A stretch of 64,000 bases of DNA, taken from Methylobacterium hispanicum. GTDB taxonomy: Bacteria > Pseudomonadota > Alphaproteobacteria > Rhizobiales > Beijerinckiaceae. Numbering within the stretch: position 1 is the stretch's first letter; each line of letters opens with the position of its first letter. The notes under the pieces were generated by a model, which was not told the DNA's origin, ran no database searches, and saw nothing but the letters and a program-made list of their open reading frames with translations. A program made the translations under genes and the position numbers. The stretch covers positions 124,001 to 188,000 of the forward strand of contig NZ_BPQO01000007.1 in the NCBI RefSeq assembly GCF_022179285.1, read 5' to 3'. Shown here one piece after another: positions 25,119-36,580 of this stretch.

Positions 25119-25772
25119 TCAGGGGCGCCACTTGAGGAAGTTGGCGAGAAGCGCGAGCCCGAGGCGCTGGCTCTTCTCGGGGTGGAACTGCGTCCCGGCG
25201 ACGGTGTCGCGGGCGACCATCGCGGTGACGGGGCCGCCGTAATCGACCTCCGCCACCACGTCCGCCGGGCGGTCGGCCTTCAGGGCGTAGCTGTGCACGA
25301 AATAGGCGTGAAGCCCCTCGTTTCCCGTCGGGATTCCGGCGAGCAGGGGATGGCTGCCGGCGACCAGCGTGTTCCAGCCCATGTGCGGGATCTTGAGCGT
25401 CGGGTCGGCCGGGCGGATCGGCCCGACGTCGCCCGGGATCCAGCCGAGGCCGGGGGTGACCGTGTATTCGAGGCCGCGGGTGGCCAGGAGCTGCATGCCG
25501 ACGCAGATGCCGAGGAAGGGACGGGCCCGCGCGTGGGCGGCCTCCTCCATCGCCGCCACCATGCCGGGCACGGCGTCGAGGCCGCGGCGGCAATCGGCGT
25601 AGGCGCCGACCCCCGGCAGCACCACCCGGTCGGCGGCGGCGACGATGGCGGGATCGCCCGTCACCACGATGCGGCGGTCGACCTCGGCCTCGCGGGCGGC
25701 GCGCTCGAAGGCCTTGGCGGCCGAGTGCAGGTTGCCCGAGCCGTAATCGATGATCGCGACGGTCTCGCTCAC
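25119..25772 (-). CDS. hisH: Imidazole glycerol phosphate synthase, glutaminase subunit
   Basis: A 217-residue class I glutamine amidotransferase that supplies ammonia to HisF. The nucleophile Cys is in [20 protein letters not shown], the His-x-Glu pair is in [12 protein letters not shown], and the N terminus [18 protein letters not shown] is characteristic. It starts with GTG at 25772 and overlaps the DUF2628 stop by four bases, showing translational coupling. Confidence 0.95.
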   Translation of the reverse strand: MSETVAIIDYGSGNLHSAAKAFERAAREAEVDRRIVVTGDPAIVAAADRVVLPGVGAYADCRRGLDAVPGMVAAMEEAAHARARPFLGICVGMQLLATRGLEYTVTPGLGWIPGDVGPIRPADPTLKIPHMGWNTLVAGSHPLLAGIPTGNEGLHAYFVHSYALKADRPADVVAEVDYGGPVTAMVARDTVAGTQFHPEKSQRLGLALLANFLKWRP

Positions 25773-26251
25773 CGGGTGCCCTCGCTCGCCGGGAACAGGC
25801 CGATGACGGGATCGCGCTCCCCCGCGAAGGCCGGGCGCTGGGGCGCCGGGGGCCGGGTCGCGGGGTCGAGCCAACGCGCCATCGCCTTGGCCTCGGCCTC
25901 GGCGGGGCTGCCTGCCAGCACCGCGTCGCGCACCGGCCAGCCGCGCCGGGTGAGCGTCCAGCGACGGAGCGAGGAGGCCTCGAGCCCGATCAGCACGCCG
26001 ACGAGCAGGCTGACCAGGGTGGCGGCGGGCCGCGACAGGCCGAGCGCGTAGCCGCCGGCCGCCACCAGGGCGAGGCCGGCCGCCACCAGGAGGGCGGCGA
26101 TCCAGAGGCGGTGGAACAGGAACCACACCACCGAGAAGGCGAAGGCGGCCCAGGAGAACCCGTCCGGCACGATCACCGCCCGGTCGAGCCCGTAGGCCTC
26201 GCCGGGCCGCGCCTCGGGGGGCAGGTGCAGGGTGTAGCTGCGCATCCGCAT
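25769..26251 (-). CDS. DUF2628 family membrane protein
   Basis: A 160-residue protein with two or three membrane helices ([19 protein letters not shown], then [18 protein letters not shown]) and a soluble C terminus rich in Ala and Pro. DUF2628 proteins are found between hisB and hisH in many Rhizobiales; no role in histidine synthesis is known. The start at 26251 has GAGGGG six bases upstream. It overlaps hisH by four bases and follows hisB after ten. Confidence 0.88.
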   Translation of the reverse strand: MRMRSYTLHLPPEARPGEAYGLDRAVIVPDGFSWAAFAFSVVWFLFHRLWIAALLVAAGLALVAAGGYALGLSRPAATLVSLLVGVLIGLEASSLRRWTLTRRGWPVRDAVLAGSPAEAEAKAMARWLDPATRPPAPQRPAFAGERDPVIGLFPASEGTR

Positions 26252-26261
26252 GGGCGTCCCC

Positions 26262-26849
26262 TCAGAGCGAACCCTTGGTCGAGGGCACGCGGCCCTCCTC
26301 GCGCGGGTCGAGCGCCACGGCCTTGCGCAGGGCGCGGGCCAGACCCTTGAAGCAGCTCTCGGCGATGTGGTGGGCGTTGTCGCCGTAGAACGTCTCGACG
26401 TGCAGCGTGATCCCGGCATTCATCGCGAAGGCCTGGAACCACTCGCGCACGAGTTCCGTGTCGAACTGCCCGATCTTCTCGACGCGGAAGGCCGTGCGGA
26501 AGACCAGGAACGGCCGGCCCGAGATGTCGATGCAGACGCGCGAGAGCGTCTCGTCCATCGGCAGGTGCACGTCGGCGTAGCGCGCGATGCCGCGCTTGTC
26601 GCCGAGCGCCTTCGCGAAGGCTTGGCCGAGCGCGATGCCGCAATCCTCAGCCGAGTGGTGCTGGTCGACGTGCAGGTCGCCGTCCACCTTGACCTCGAGG
26701 TCGAACAGGCCGTGGCGGGCGAACAGCTCCAGCATGTGGTCGAGGAAGCCGATGCCGGTGGCGACCCGCGCCTGACCGGTCCCGTCGAGGCCGATCGAGA
26801 CGCTGACGTCGGTCTCCGCCGTCTTCCGGCTGATGCTGGCGCTGCGCAT
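26262..26849 (-). CDS. hisB: Imidazoleglycerol-phosphate dehydratase
   Basis: A 195-residue manganese enzyme for the sixth step of histidine synthesis. The metal-binding repeats are [29 protein letters not shown] and, in the second half, [19 protein letters not shown], each with the His/Glu ligands. Monofunctional, as usual in alphaproteobacteria. It is the first gene of the operon hisB-DUF2628-hisH-hisA-DUF29-hisF-hisE-coaA. Confidence 0.96.
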   Translation of the reverse strand: MRSASISRKTAETDVSVSIGLDGTGQARVATGIGFLDHMLELFARHGLFDLEVKVDGDLHVDQHHSAEDCGIALGQAFAKALGDKRGIARYADVHLPMDETLSRVCIDISGRPFLVFRTAFRVEKIGQFDTELVREWFQAFAMNAGITLHVETFYGDNAHHIAESCFKGLARALRKAVALDPREEGRVPSTKGSL

Positions 26850-27151
26850 GGTTTGGTACGTTTCGCGAAAGGTTCGGGGTCTGCCCGGATACTCGGGGTC
26901 TTCTAGTGCGGTTTCGGGGGCGGAGGGAAGCCGGATCCCCTGCCCCTTTCCCGGGCACATGGAGCGAGAGCGGAATGTGACCCGGGATCCAGCGCACCGA
27001 GACGCGAAGCGTCCGAAACCGGCTGCACTGCCCGAAGATCGCGCCGCGTCGCGGCACATCGTCGGCTGGGTCCCGGATCACCTTCCGCTGACGCTCCAGG
27101 CGTGCAGGCCCGAAGGGCCCGGAAAGGGCGGCCGTCCGCTAACCGATCTCC
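26850..27151 (-). other. Gene-free interval upstream of the his operon
   Basis: No gene is supportable in these 302 bases. It must hold the his operon promoter. No leader peptide with a run of His codons and no T-box or terminator/antiterminator pair was recognised, so regulation by attenuation is not supported here. Confidence 0.4.
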
Positions 27152-28027
27152 TCAGCCCGCCAGCGCCCGGCCCGCCACCGCGTCGAGCTTGGCCATCAGC
27201 GCGGGGTCGCGCGCGGCCGGCGCCGTCATGATCGCGCCGTCGAGCGCCCGGTGCGAGCCCGCCGGGCAGGGCTCGCGCGTCTGCGGGAAGTCCCGGGCAA
27301 GGCGCGCCACCAGGCGGGCGGCCTTGTCGGCGTTGGCGCGGGCGACCGCCACGACCGCGGCCACGTCCACCGCGTCGTGGCCCGGGTGCCAGCAGTCGAA
27401 GTCGGTGACCATCGCGATCGTCGCGTAGGTGATCTCGGCCTCGCGGGCGAGCTTGGCCTCCGGCATGTTGGTCATGCCGATCACGTCGAACCCCTGCGCC
27501 TTGTAGGCCCTGGATTCGGCCAGCGAGGAGAATTGCGGCCCCTCCATGCAGACGTAGGTGCCGCCGCGGACCACCGCGATGTCCTCCGCCTTAGCAGCCG
27601 CCGCGATCCGATCCTGCAGGCGCGGCCCGACCGGGTGCGCCATCGAGACGTGGGCGACGCAGCCGTTGCCGAAGAACGACGAGGCGCGCCCGTGCGTGCG
27701 GTCGACGAACTGGTCGACGAGCACGAACAGGCCGGGCGGCAGCTCCTCGCGGAACGAGCCGCAGGCCGAGAGCGAGACGATGTCGGTGACGCCGGCCCGC
27801 TTCAGCGCGTCGATGTTGGCGCGGTAGTCGATGCCGGTGGGCGAGAGCCGGTGCCCGCGCCCGTGCCGGGCCAGGAAGACGATCCTGGTCTCGCCGATCC
27901 GGCCGATGCGCAGGGCGTCCGAGGGCTGGCCCCAGGGGGAGGACACGGCCTCCTCGCGCACGTCCTCCAGCCCCGGCAGGTCGTAGACCCCGGAGCCGCC
28001 GATCACGCCGAGCACCGCTGCCGTCAT
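27152..28027 (-). CDS. mtnP: S-methyl-5'-thioadenosine phosphorylase
   Basis: A 291-residue enzyme that phosphorolyses methylthioadenosine to adenine and methylthioribose-1-phosphate in methionine salvage. Blocks are VIGGSGVYDLPGLEDV at the N terminus, FLARHGRGHRLSPTGIDYRANI, GGTYVCMEGPQFSSLAESR and DVIGMTNMPEAKLAREAEI, which are the phosphate, substrate and base sites of the MTAP family. Start ATG 28027. The adenine formed could be processed by the adenine deaminase encoded at 4.5-6.3 kb. Confidence 0.94.
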   Translation of the reverse strand: MTAAVLGVIGGSGVYDLPGLEDVREEAVSSPWGQPSDALRIGRIGETRIVFLARHGRGHRLSPTGIDYRANIDALKRAGVTDIVSLSACGSFREELPPGLFVLVDQFVDRTHGRASSFFGNGCVAHVSMAHPVGPRLQDRIAAAAKAEDIAVVRGGTYVCMEGPQFSSLAESRAYKAQGFDVIGMTNMPEAKLAREAEITYATIAMVTDFDCWHPGHDAVDVAAVVAVARANADKAARLVARLARDFPQTREPCPAGSHRALDGAIMTAPAARDPALMAKLDAVAGRALAG

Positions 28028-28071
28028 CTCACCGTCCTTCTCGCGCGTGTTCGTCGTCGGCCCAAATGGAA

Positions 28072-28093
28072 ACGGGCCCCGGATGGGGCCCGT
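28072..28093 (-). terminator. Hairpin upstream of mtnP, possible terminator
   Basis: ACGGGCCCC and GGGGCCCGT pair around a four-base loop; on the minus strand a short TTT follows the stem. It lies between petC and mtnP, both on the minus strand, and could end transcripts coming from the pet operon. The T-run is weak. Confidence 0.4.
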
Positions 28094-28224
28094 AGCATAG
28101 TTGCCCCTCGGAGCGCAGCCGCAGGACCCCGCCCCGTCCTGCCAACGGCGACGCTCTCCCTCCCCCACAGAGCAGGGCGATCGCGTACGGCTGGACGAGC
28201 CGGATGCCGGATGGGGCACGGGTC

Positions 28225-28361
28225 CCCTCTCCCATAGGGAGAGGGACAGGGTGAGGGGTATGAGGTTCCCGGGAAATACTCTGTGCTGAACGCGCGTCGA
28301 TGACGTGCTCAGTCCTGTCACGTCATACCCCTCACCCCAACCCTCTCCCTATGGGAGAGGG
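28225..28361. repeat. Large palindromic dispersed repeat, copy 1
   Basis: Nested symmetry: an outer hairpin CCCTCTCCCATAGGGAGAGGG (28225-28245, 21 bases) and an inner arm GGTGAGGGGTATGA (28250-28263) are mirrored on the right by TCATACCCCTCACC (28323-28336) and an equivalent outer hairpin (28341-28361). The centre holds GCTGAACGCGCGTCGATG (28285-28302). A second copy with the same arms and the same 18-base centre is at 43391-43542. Non-coding; it fills most of the 423-base gap between mtnP and petC. Confidence 0.85.
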
Positions 28362-28410
28362 AGCGCGGCATGGTTCGGCGCGATCCGAGGCAGGCCGTCC
28401 GCCATATGTA

Positions 28411-28440
28411 CTCTCCCTCCCGCAGAGGGGGGAGGGAGAG
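28411..28440. repeat. Small hairpin repeat next to the large palindrome
   Basis: CTCTCCCTCCC and GGGAGGGAGAG form a stem around an eight-base loop, ten bases before the petC stop. A near-identical hairpin occurs at 31506-31535 at the other end of the pet operon. It may serve as petC terminator, but its recurrence suggests a dispersed repeat. Confidence 0.65.
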
Positions 28441-28450
28441 CGCGAGCCCC

Positions 28451-29362
28451 TCAGAACGTCTTGTGCAGCTCCGGCTGGAGGCCGTGGGTCTCGCCGCCGA
28501 CATCCGCCCAGACCCGCTTCTTCACGTAGTAGAGCAGGCCGGCCAGCACGATCAGGAACAGGATCACCCGCAGCCCGAGCGCCTTGCGGGCCATCATGTG
28601 GGGCTCGGCCGCCCAGGCCATGAAGGCCGCGACGTCCTTGCTGTACTGGTCCACCGTCTCGGGCACCACCGGCTGGCCGTCGTCGCCCTTCGGATAGCTC
28701 ACCTGGCCGTCGCTGATCGGGTTCGGCATCGCGATGATGTGGCCGGGATAGTACTTGTTGTAGTGGCCACCGTCCGGCACCTCGGTGCCCTGCGGGGGCT
28801 CCTCGTAGCCGGTGAGCAGCGCGTGGATGTAGTCGACGCCCTGCTCCGAGTAGCCGGTGAAGGGCAGCGCATCGAGCACGAACCACGGGAAGCCGCGCTC
28901 GTAGGTGCGGGCCTTGGCCAGCACCGAGAAGTCCGGCGGCGCCTTGCCGCCGTTGGCGGCGGCCGCCGCCTGGTCGTTCGGGAAGGGCGGCGGGAAGCGG
29001 TCGGCCGGGCGGCCGGGCCGCTCGAACATCTCGCCCGAATCGTTCGGGCCGTCCTTGACCTGATAGGTCGCGGCGAGCGCCTTGACCTGGGCGGCCGAGT
29101 AGCCCGGGCCGCCCGCCTCCGCGAGGTTGCGGAAGGCCACGAGCTTCATGCTGTGGCAGGCCGAGCAGACCTCCTTGTAGACCTGGAAGCCGCGCTGCAG
29201 CTGGCCCTGGTCGAAGCTGCCGAACACGCCGGCATAGCTCCATTTCTGGCGCGGGGGCTGGGGCGTGGCGTGGGCGTCCTCGGCCGAGGCCGGGGCGCCC
29301 ATCAGGGCGCCGCCGAGGGAGGCCGCGACCAGGGTCGCGGCGAGGAGCGTGCGGATCGTCAT
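28451..29362 (-). CDS. petC: Cytochrome c1 of the bc1 complex
   Basis: A 303-residue haem c protein of ubiquinol:cytochrome c reductase that passes electrons from the Rieske protein to soluble cytochrome c. A signal peptide (about 27 residues ending ASA) precedes YKEVCSACHSMKLVAFRNLAE with the haem-binding CxxCH. The axial Met region reads YNKYYPGHIIAMPNPISDG, and a C-terminal anchor helix (LGLRVILFLIVLAGLLYYVKK) ends in the cytoplasm. Last gene of petABC, 19 bases after petB. Encoded as a separate gene, not fused to cytochrome b as in some Rhizobiales. Confidence 0.96.
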   Translation of the reverse strand: MTIRTLLAATLVAASLGGALMGAPASAEDAHATPQPPRQKWSYAGVFGSFDQGQLQRGFQVYKEVCSACHSMKLVAFRNLAEAGGPGYSAAQVKALAATYQVKDGPNDSGEMFERPGRPADRFPPPFPNDQAAAAANGGKAPPDFSVLAKARTYERGFPWFVLDALPFTGYSEQGVDYIHALLTGYEEPPQGTEVPDGGHYNKYYPGHIIAMPNPISDGQVSYPKGDDGQPVVPETVDQYSKDVAAFMAWAAEPHMMARKALGLRVILFLIVLAGLLYYVKKRVWADVGGETHGLQPELHKTF

Positions 29363-29381
29363 CGCGTCTGTTGCCCTCGTC

Positions 29382-30668
29382 TCAGCCCTTGGTGGTCGGC
29401 GCGGCGGCGGCGCCCGCGGGCATGCCCGACCCGCCCACCTGCTTGCCCGGCCCGGTCACGCTCTCGAGGATCGAGCCCGGCAGCGGGGTCGGCGTCTCGA
29501 AGAGGCCGACCAGCGGCATCACGACGAGGAAGTGGGCGAAGTAGTAGGCCGTGCAGATCTGCGAGGCGATGACGTAGCCGCCCTCCGGGGGCTTGGCGCC
29601 GAGCCAGCCCAGGATGACGCAGACCGCCACGAACACCCAGAAGAACTGCCGGTAGATCGGGCGGTAGTTGCACGAGCGCACCCGCGAGGTGTCGAGCCAG
29701 GGCGCGAGCGCCAGGATCAGCACCGCCGAGAACATCAGGATGACGCCGCCGAGCTTCGAGGGCACCGCGCGCAGGATCGCGTAGAAGGGCAGGAAGTACC
29801 ATTCCGGCACGATGTGGGCGGGGGTCACGGCGGGGTTGGCCGGGACGTAGTTGTCGGCGTGGCCGAGGTAGTTCGGCTGGTAGAAGATGAACCACGCGAA
29901 CAGGATCATGAACACCACGACGGCGAACACGTCCTTGATCGTGGCGTAGGGGGTGAAGGGCACCGCGTCCTTCGAGGACTTGATCGGGATGCCGGTCGGG
30001 TTGTTCTGGCCCGTCACGTGCAGCGCCCAGACGTGCAGCACCACGACGCCCGCGATCATCCAGGGCAGCAGGAAGTGCAGCGAGAAGAAGCGGTTCACCG
30101 TCGGGTTGCCGACCGAGTAGCCGCCCCAGAGCAGGCTCTGGATCGTGTCGCCGACCACCGGGATCGCCGCCAGGATGTTGGTGATGACGGTGGCGCCCCA
30201 GTAGCTCATCTGGCCCCACGGCAGGGTGTAGCCGAGGAAGGCCGTGGCCATCATCAGGAGGTAGATGACGACGCCGAGGATGTAGAGCACCTCGCGCGGG
30301 GCCTTGTAGGACCCGTAGTAGAGGTTGCGGAAGATGTGCACGTAGACGGCCACGAAGAACATCGAGGCGCCGTTGGCGTGCGCGTAGCGCAGGAGCCAGC
30401 CGTAGTTCACGTCGCGCATGATGTGCTCGACGGAATCGAAGGCGCCCTTGGCCGAGGGCTCGTAGTGCATCGCCAGCCAGACGCCGGTGATGATCTGGAT
30501 GCCCAGGAACGCGATCAGGATCGCGCCGAAGGTCCAGAAATAGGTCAGGTTGCGCGGCACCGGGAAGGCGACGAACGACGAGTGGACGAGGCCGACGATC
30601 GGCAGCCGCGACTCGAACCACTTGGCGAGCCGGCTCCGCGGCACGTAGGTGTTGCCGTGTGCGCTCAT
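29382..30668 (-). CDS. petB: Cytochrome b of the bc1 complex
   Basis: A 428-residue membrane protein with eight helices and two haems b. The quinol oxidation site [14 protein letters not shown] (PEWY motif) and the haem ligands in [21 protein letters not shown] and [20 protein letters not shown] are visible. The last about 25 residues (Gly/Ala-rich with [11 protein letters not shown]) extend beyond the usual end. Central respiratory component downstream of quinone-linked oxidations. Confidence 0.97.
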   Translation of the reverse strand: MSAHGNTYVPRSRLAKWFESRLPIVGLVHSSFVAFPVPRNLTYFWTFGAILIAFLGIQIITGVWLAMHYEPSAKGAFDSVEHIMRDVNYGWLLRYAHANGASMFFVAVYVHIFRNLYYGSYKAPREVLYILGVVIYLLMMATAFLGYTLPWGQMSYWGATVITNILAAIPVVGDTIQSLLWGGYSVGNPTVNRFFSLHFLLPWMIAGVVVLHVWALHVTGQNNPTGIPIKSSKDAVPFTPYATIKDVFAVVVFMILFAWFIFYQPNYLGHADNYVPANPAVTPAHIVPEWYFLPFYAILRAVPSKLGGVILMFSAVLILALAPWLDTSRVRSCNYRPIYRQFFWVFVAVCVILGWLGAKPPEGGYVIASQICTAYYFAHFLVVMPLVGLFETPTPLPGSILESVTGPGKQVGGSGMPAGAAAAPTTKG

Positions 30669-30704
30669 GGTGGGGATCCTCCGGGGGCTCTCAGCCTCTT
30701 CTCG

Positions 30705-31280
30705 TCACGCGGCGGCCTTGCCGCCCTCCTCGCCGATGCGGATCTTGGTATCCGACTGGAAGGCGTAGGGCGGGATCGGCAGGTTGATCGGGGCGGGGCC
30801 GCGGCGCACGCGCCCGAGCGCGTCGAACTGCGAGCCGTGGCAGGGGCAGGACCAGCCCTCGAAATTGCCGGAATGCCCGATCGGCACGCAGCCCAGATGC
30901 GTGCAGTTGCCGTAGACGACGAGCCACTGCTCGTGGCCCTTCTTGACGCGGGTGTCGGCGGCGGCCGGGTCGATCAACTGCCCGACCGGCACGGCCTTCA
31001 TGTCGGTGATCTCCTTCTCCGTGAGCTTGCGCACGAAGATCAGCTTGCCGCGCCAGAACACGTTGACGATCTGGCCGTCGGTGATCGGCGAGAGATCGAC
31101 CTCGAGCGGCGCGCCGGCCGCGATGGTGGCGGCGTCCGGCGCCATCGAGGCGACGAAGGGCCAGGCCACGGCGCCTGCGCCGACCGCGAGGCCGGCCCCG
31201 GTGGCCAGGAAGAGGAAGTCCCGGCGGGTGCCCTCCTGCGGGGCGGCGCCGGCGGGCGCGGCGGCAGTCGTGTTCGCCAA
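30705..31280 (-). CDS. petA: Rieske iron-sulfur protein of the bc1 complex
   Basis: A 191-residue Rieske [2Fe-2S] subunit. The cluster ligands are in CTHLGCVPIG and WSCPCHGSQFD, and the Tat-type membrane anchor begins GTRRDFLFLATGAGLAVGAGAVAW. No ATG fits the N terminus: the likely start is TTG 31280, giving MANTTAAAP, with GGGAGG about nine bases upstream. An ATG at 31382 would add an unrelated 34-residue extension. First gene of petABC. The predicted TTG start may keep Rieske translation low. Confidence 0.92.
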   Translation of the reverse strand: MANTTAAAPAGAAPQEGTRRDFLFLATGAGLAVGAGAVAWPFVASMAPDAATIAAGAPLEVDLSPITDGQIVNVFWRGKLIFVRKLTEKEITDMKAVPVGQLIDPAAADTRVKKGHEQWLVVYGNCTHLGCVPIGHSGNFEGWSCPCHGSQFDALGRVRRGPAPINLPIPPYAFQSDTKIRIGEEGGKAAA

Positions 31281-31505
31281 GGTCTCGTGCCTCCCAAGAA
31301 GTGCGGGTGTTTTCACCGTGCCGGCCGAGCGTGCAGCCCGCGCGCGTGCGGGGCCGGTGATCCGCGGAGGGGACCACAGCACGATCGTTCTAAACTGTGC
31401 AATGCGACCGCCCGTCGCCCGAAGTCAAGGCAGGGGCCGGGCTCCTCCCGCATCGCGGTGGGCAAGCGCGGCGAGATGTAGCCCGCGGGCTTCGGTCGCG
31501 CGACA

Positions 31506-31535
31506 TCTCCCTCCCCCGCAGAGGGGGGAGGGAGA
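31506..31535. repeat. Small hairpin repeat between petA and the MATE gene
   Basis: TCTCCCTCCCCC pairs with GGGGGAGGGAGA around a six-base loop. It is the same element as at 28411-28440. It lies 36 bases beyond the stop of the MATE gene, in a position to stop its transcript on the minus strand or simply as an intergenic repeat. Confidence 0.65.
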
Positions 31536-31571
31536 GCACGCGGGGAGCGGGAAGCCCTTACGGCCTCCGCT

Positions 31572-33011
31572 TCAACGAACGGCCGCCGCCGGCCGCGGCA
31601 GGAGGCCCGTGGTCAGCCGGCGCCAGCGCAGGACGAGGAGCGCCGCCACCGCGAACAGCCCGGCGCAGAACCCCGTCCAGATGCCGTAGCCCTCCATCCC
31701 CGCCCCCCAGGCGAGCCAGGCGCCGAGCGGCACGCCGAGGCCCCAGTAGCCGCCGAGCGCGACCCACATCGGCACCTTCGTGTCCTGCAGGCCGCGCAGC
31801 ATGCCGAGGCAGACCGACTGCACGCCGTCGGCCACCGCGAAGAGCGCCGCGAAGCCGATGAAGGCGGCGGCCACCGGCAGCACGCCCGCGTTGGCGGGCG
31901 CGGCGGGATCGAGGAACAGGCCGGTCAGGAACCCGGGCACCGCGAGCTGGGTCGTGGCGCAGAGCACCATGAAGACGAAGGCGAGCCCGACCGCCACCAG
32001 GCCGGCCCGGCGCACGCCCGCGCCGTCGCGCCGCCCGTAGGCGAGCCCCACCCGCACGGTCGCGGCCTGCGCGACGCCGTTCGGCACCATGAAGCAGAAG
32101 GCCGCGATCTGGATCGCCACCGCGTGCGCGGCGAGCTGGGTCGCGCCGAACAGGCCCATGCCGAGCGCCGCCGCCTCGAACAGGCCGGCCTCGGCGAGCC
32201 CGGTCGCCACGATCGGCAGGCCGAGGCGGAAGACGCGGGCCAGCAGCGCCGCGTCGAACCGCCAGAGCCGGTGGAACAGCCGGTAGCGGTGCAGTCTGGC
32301 GTCGCAGAGCACCACCGCGACGAGCAGCACGAGGCTGAAGCTCGCCGCCGCCACGGTGGCGAGGCCGACGCCCGCCATGCCGAGATCGCGCCCGGCGGGC
32401 AACCCGCCGCTCGCCGGAAAGGCGAGCCAGACCCCGAGCGCGACGTTGAGCGGCAGCGCCGCGAGGCTGGCGGCGAGCGCCCAGCCCGGCCGCTCCAGGG
32501 CGGCGAGCGCGCCGCGCAAGGCCATGAAGAGCAGGGCCGGCCACATCGCCCATTGCAGCACGCGCATGTAGGCGCCCGCGGCCTCGGCGAGCGCGGGCGG
32601 CTCGCCGATCGCGGCGAGCAGCGGGCCGGTGTACCAGAGCAGCACCATCATGGGCGCGGCGATGAGCGTCGCCGCCCAGAAGCCCGCCCGCAGGGTCCGG
32701 CGCACCGGATCGGTCGCGCCGGCCTCGCGCCCGAGCGCCTCGGCGATCAGCGGCGCCACCGTGCTGGTGAGCCCGATCCCGCCGATGAACAGGATGAAGT
32801 AGAGCCCGTGCGCCAGCGTCGCCGCGGCGAGCTGCTCCGCGCCCAGGCGCCCGAGCATCACCACGTCGGCCATGATCAGGCCGTGCTGGGCGAGGTTGAT
32901 GAGCACGAGGGGCCCCGAGAGCGCGAGCGTCGCGCGCAGTTCCCGGAGCCAGGGGCGGTGCAACGGGGCCCCTTCCCGCGCGGGGAACCCCGCGAGGTCG
33001 AGTGCCGGCAT
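31572..33011 (-). CDS. MATE-family multidrug efflux protein
   Basis: A 479-residue antiporter with twelve predicted helices, using sodium or proton gradients to export cationic drugs or metabolites. The two-fold repeated family pattern is visible: SGPLVLINLAQHGLIMADVV in the first half with MLGRLGAEQLAAATLAHGL, and in the second half GLPIVATGLAEAGLFEAAAL. Length and start (MPALDLAGFPAREG) are typical of Methylobacterium NorM-like proteins. Transported compound unknown. A single gene with its own upstream gap of 63 bases to the ABC exporter. Confidence 0.92.
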   Translation of the reverse strand: MPALDLAGFPAREGAPLHRPWLRELRATLALSGPLVLINLAQHGLIMADVVMLGRLGAEQLAAATLAHGLYFILFIGGIGLTSTVAPLIAEALGREAGATDPVRRTLRAGFWAATLIAAPMMVLLWYTGPLLAAIGEPPALAEAAGAYMRVLQWAMWPALLFMALRGALAALERPGWALAASLAALPLNVALGVWLAFPASGGLPAGRDLGMAGVGLATVAAASFSLVLLVAVVLCDARLHRYRLFHRLWRFDAALLARVFRLGLPIVATGLAEAGLFEAAALGMGLFGATQLAAHAVAIQIAAFCFMVPNGVAQAATVRVGLAYGRRDGAGVRRAGLVAVGLAFVFMVLCATTQLAVPGFLTGLFLDPAAPANAGVLPVAAAFIGFAALFAVADGVQSVCLGMLRGLQDTKVPMWVALGGYWGLGVPLGAWLAWGAGMEGYGIWTGFCAGLFAVAALLVLRWRRLTTGLLPRPAAAVR

Positions 33012-33074
33012 GGAACGATCTCTTCAGACAGGAGGCGGGCGCGGCCCTGCCGCACCCGATGATATGGGGTGTCC

Positions 33075-34967
<1,893 letters not shown>

Positions 34968-35076
34968 GGGAGCTGGGGCGGGGCCTCCTTAGGTAAGCGC
35001 GCTTGACCGCGGGCCAAGCGCGGGGCGATGCCGCGGGCGCGCAGCCCTGCCCTGCGCGCCCGCCCCGCGCACGATC

Positions 35077-35538
35077 ATGCTCCGCCTCGCCCTCTACCAG
35101 CCCGACATCCCGCAGAACACCGGCACGCTGCTGCGCATGGCGGCCTGCCTCGGGCTCGCCGTCGAGATCATCGAGCCGGCGGGCTTCGACGTCTCGGACC
35201 GGCACCTGCGCCGCTCGGGCCTCGACTATCTCGACCACGTCGCGCTGACCCGGCACCGCTCGTGGGACGCCTTCGACGACTGGCGGCGCGCGGAAAAGAT
35301 CCGCCTCGTCCTCGCCACCACGGCGGGCGCCCTGCCCTACACGGATCTCGCCTTCCGGGACGGCGACTGCCTGCTGATGGGCCGCGAATCGGCCGGCGTC
35401 CCCGAGGCGGTGCACGCGGCCGCCGACGCCCGGGTGGTGGTGCCGATCCGGGCCGGGATGCGCTCGCTCAACGTCGCGGTCGCCGCCGCGATGCTGGCCG
35501 GCGAGGCGCTGCGGCAGACGGGCGGCTTCCCGGGCTGA
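35077..35538 (+). CDS. trmL: tRNA (cytidine/uridine-34 2'-O)-methyltransferase
   Basis: A 153-residue SPOUT methyltransferase that modifies the wobble nucleotide of leucine tRNAs. The family blocks are LALYQPDIPQNTGTLLRMAA, DYLDHVALTRHRSWD, LLMGRESAGVPEAV and IRAGMRSLNVAVAAAMLAGEAL, forming the trefoil-knot SAM site. Size and order of motifs match TrmL. It is divergent from the ABC exporter and converges on a PAS-type regulator. Confidence 0.93.
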   Translation: MLRLALYQPDIPQNTGTLLRMAACLGLAVEIIEPAGFDVSDRHLRRSGLDYLDHVALTRHRSWDAFDDWRRAEKIRLVLATTAGALPYTDLAFRDGDCLLMGRESAGVPEAVHAAADARVVVPIRAGMRSLNVAVAAAMLAGEALRQTGGFPG

Positions 35539-35563
35539 CCGGCCCCCGCCGCGCCGCCCGCTC

Positions 35564-36580
35564 TCAGTGCCGGGAGACGGCGATGACCCCGTCCTCCAAC
35601 AGCGTGAAGCGGATGCCGGCCCGGCGCAGCGCCGCGACGACCCGGCGGCGCGAGCGCTCGCCGTGGAGCCCCCCGTCCTCCTCCAGGCGCCGGACCGTGG
35701 ACAGGGACACGCCGCTCGCCTCGGCCAGCACCGTCATGGACCAGTCGAGCAGGGCCCGGGCCGCGCGCAGGTGAGAGCCGACCACCGCCTCCTCGAGGGC
35801 CTCGCGGATGCCGGCCGGGAGTTGGAAATGCGTATCCGGGATCGGGTATTGCAGGCCCTGGCCGCCATCGACGGCACCCGCGGCGTTGCGGAACGGGACG
35901 ACGAGGATGCCCACCCGGCCGGCCTGCCCGTCGGGCCTGCGCCAGAGGTTCGTGTCCCGGAAGATCCGGCCGCTCACCCGATACTCCGCGGCCTTGCCGA
36001 GGAGCCGCGCGCGCTCCCCCGGCAGGGCGTGGACGAAGGGGTCCGCGTTGAACTCCGCCAGGGGTACGCCGCTCACCAGTTCCGCCTCCGGCTGGAACGC
36101 GAAGCTCAGGTCCTGCCCGACCCTGAAGAAGAGCACGCCGGTCCGGGCGTGCAGGGCGGCGTGGAGCCGGCTCTCGGCCTCGATGATGCCGGCCAGGCGG
36201 TGCCGCTCCAGCGCGTTGACGAGGTCGCCCGCGACAGCGCGCGGCCGTCCATCGGGCGCGCGCTCGACCTCGTGGCGGGCCGCGAGCAGGCGGACGGTCC
36301 CGTCCGGGCGGACGATGCGGAAGCTGTGCTCCGCCCGGAGGTCGCCGTCCCGTACCTGGGCGGGGGTCGCGAGCCGGTCACGGTCCTCCGGGTGCGCCAT
36401 CGCGCGCAGGCGGTCGTAGCGCGGCGCCGGGTCGTCCGGCGTGAGACCGAGCATCCGGTACAATCCGGGAGACCAGGTCTGGGCATCGTCGCCGAAGGTC
36501 CAGCGCCAGCTCCCGCGCAGGCCGAGATCCTCGATCAGGTGCAGCGATCCGCCAAGTAGGGCGGCGGGGGAGGACGTCAT
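35564..36580 (-). CDS. PAS-domain regulator with C-terminal helix-turn-helix
   Basis: A 338-residue protein. Residues about 20-125 form a PAS fold (GSWRWTFGDDAQTWSPGLYRMLG and HSFRIVRPDGTVRLLAARHE with a PAC-like end). A second PAS-like part (about 140-250) includes GVLFFRVGQDLSFAFQPEAE. The last 75 residues contain a Xre-like helix-turn-helix, LRAARALLDWSMTVLAEASGV then SLSTVRRLEEDGGL, followed by RRAGIRFTLLEDGVIAVSRH. Such Cro/Xre proteins with this AGI.F ending are abundant in Methylobacterium. The signal and target genes are unknown. Confidence 0.82.
   Translation of the reverse strand: MTSSPAALLGGSLHLIEDLGLRGSWRWTFGDDAQTWSPGLYRMLGLTPDDPAPRYDRLRAMAHPEDRDRLATPAQVRDGDLRAEHSFRIVRPDGTVRLLAARHEVERAPDGRPRAVAGDLVNALERHRLAGIIEAESRLHAALHARTGVLFFRVGQDLSFAFQPEAELVSGVPLAEFNADPFVHALPGERARLLGKAAEYRVSGRIFRDTNLWRRPDGQAGRVGILVVPFRNAAGAVDGGQGLQYPIPDTHFQLPAGIREALEEAVVGSHLRAARALLDWSMTVLAEASGVSLSTVRRLEEDGGLHGERSRRRVVAALRRAGIRFTLLEDGVIAVSRH

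Noticed and set aside
26850..27151. Histidine attenuator leader
   Set aside because: No short frame with consecutive His codons and no alternative hairpins were found before hisB.
30705..31382. ATG-started longer version of the Rieske protein
   Set aside because: The added 34 residues are basic and unlike any Rieske N terminus, and the TTG at 31280 has a well-placed ribosome-binding site.
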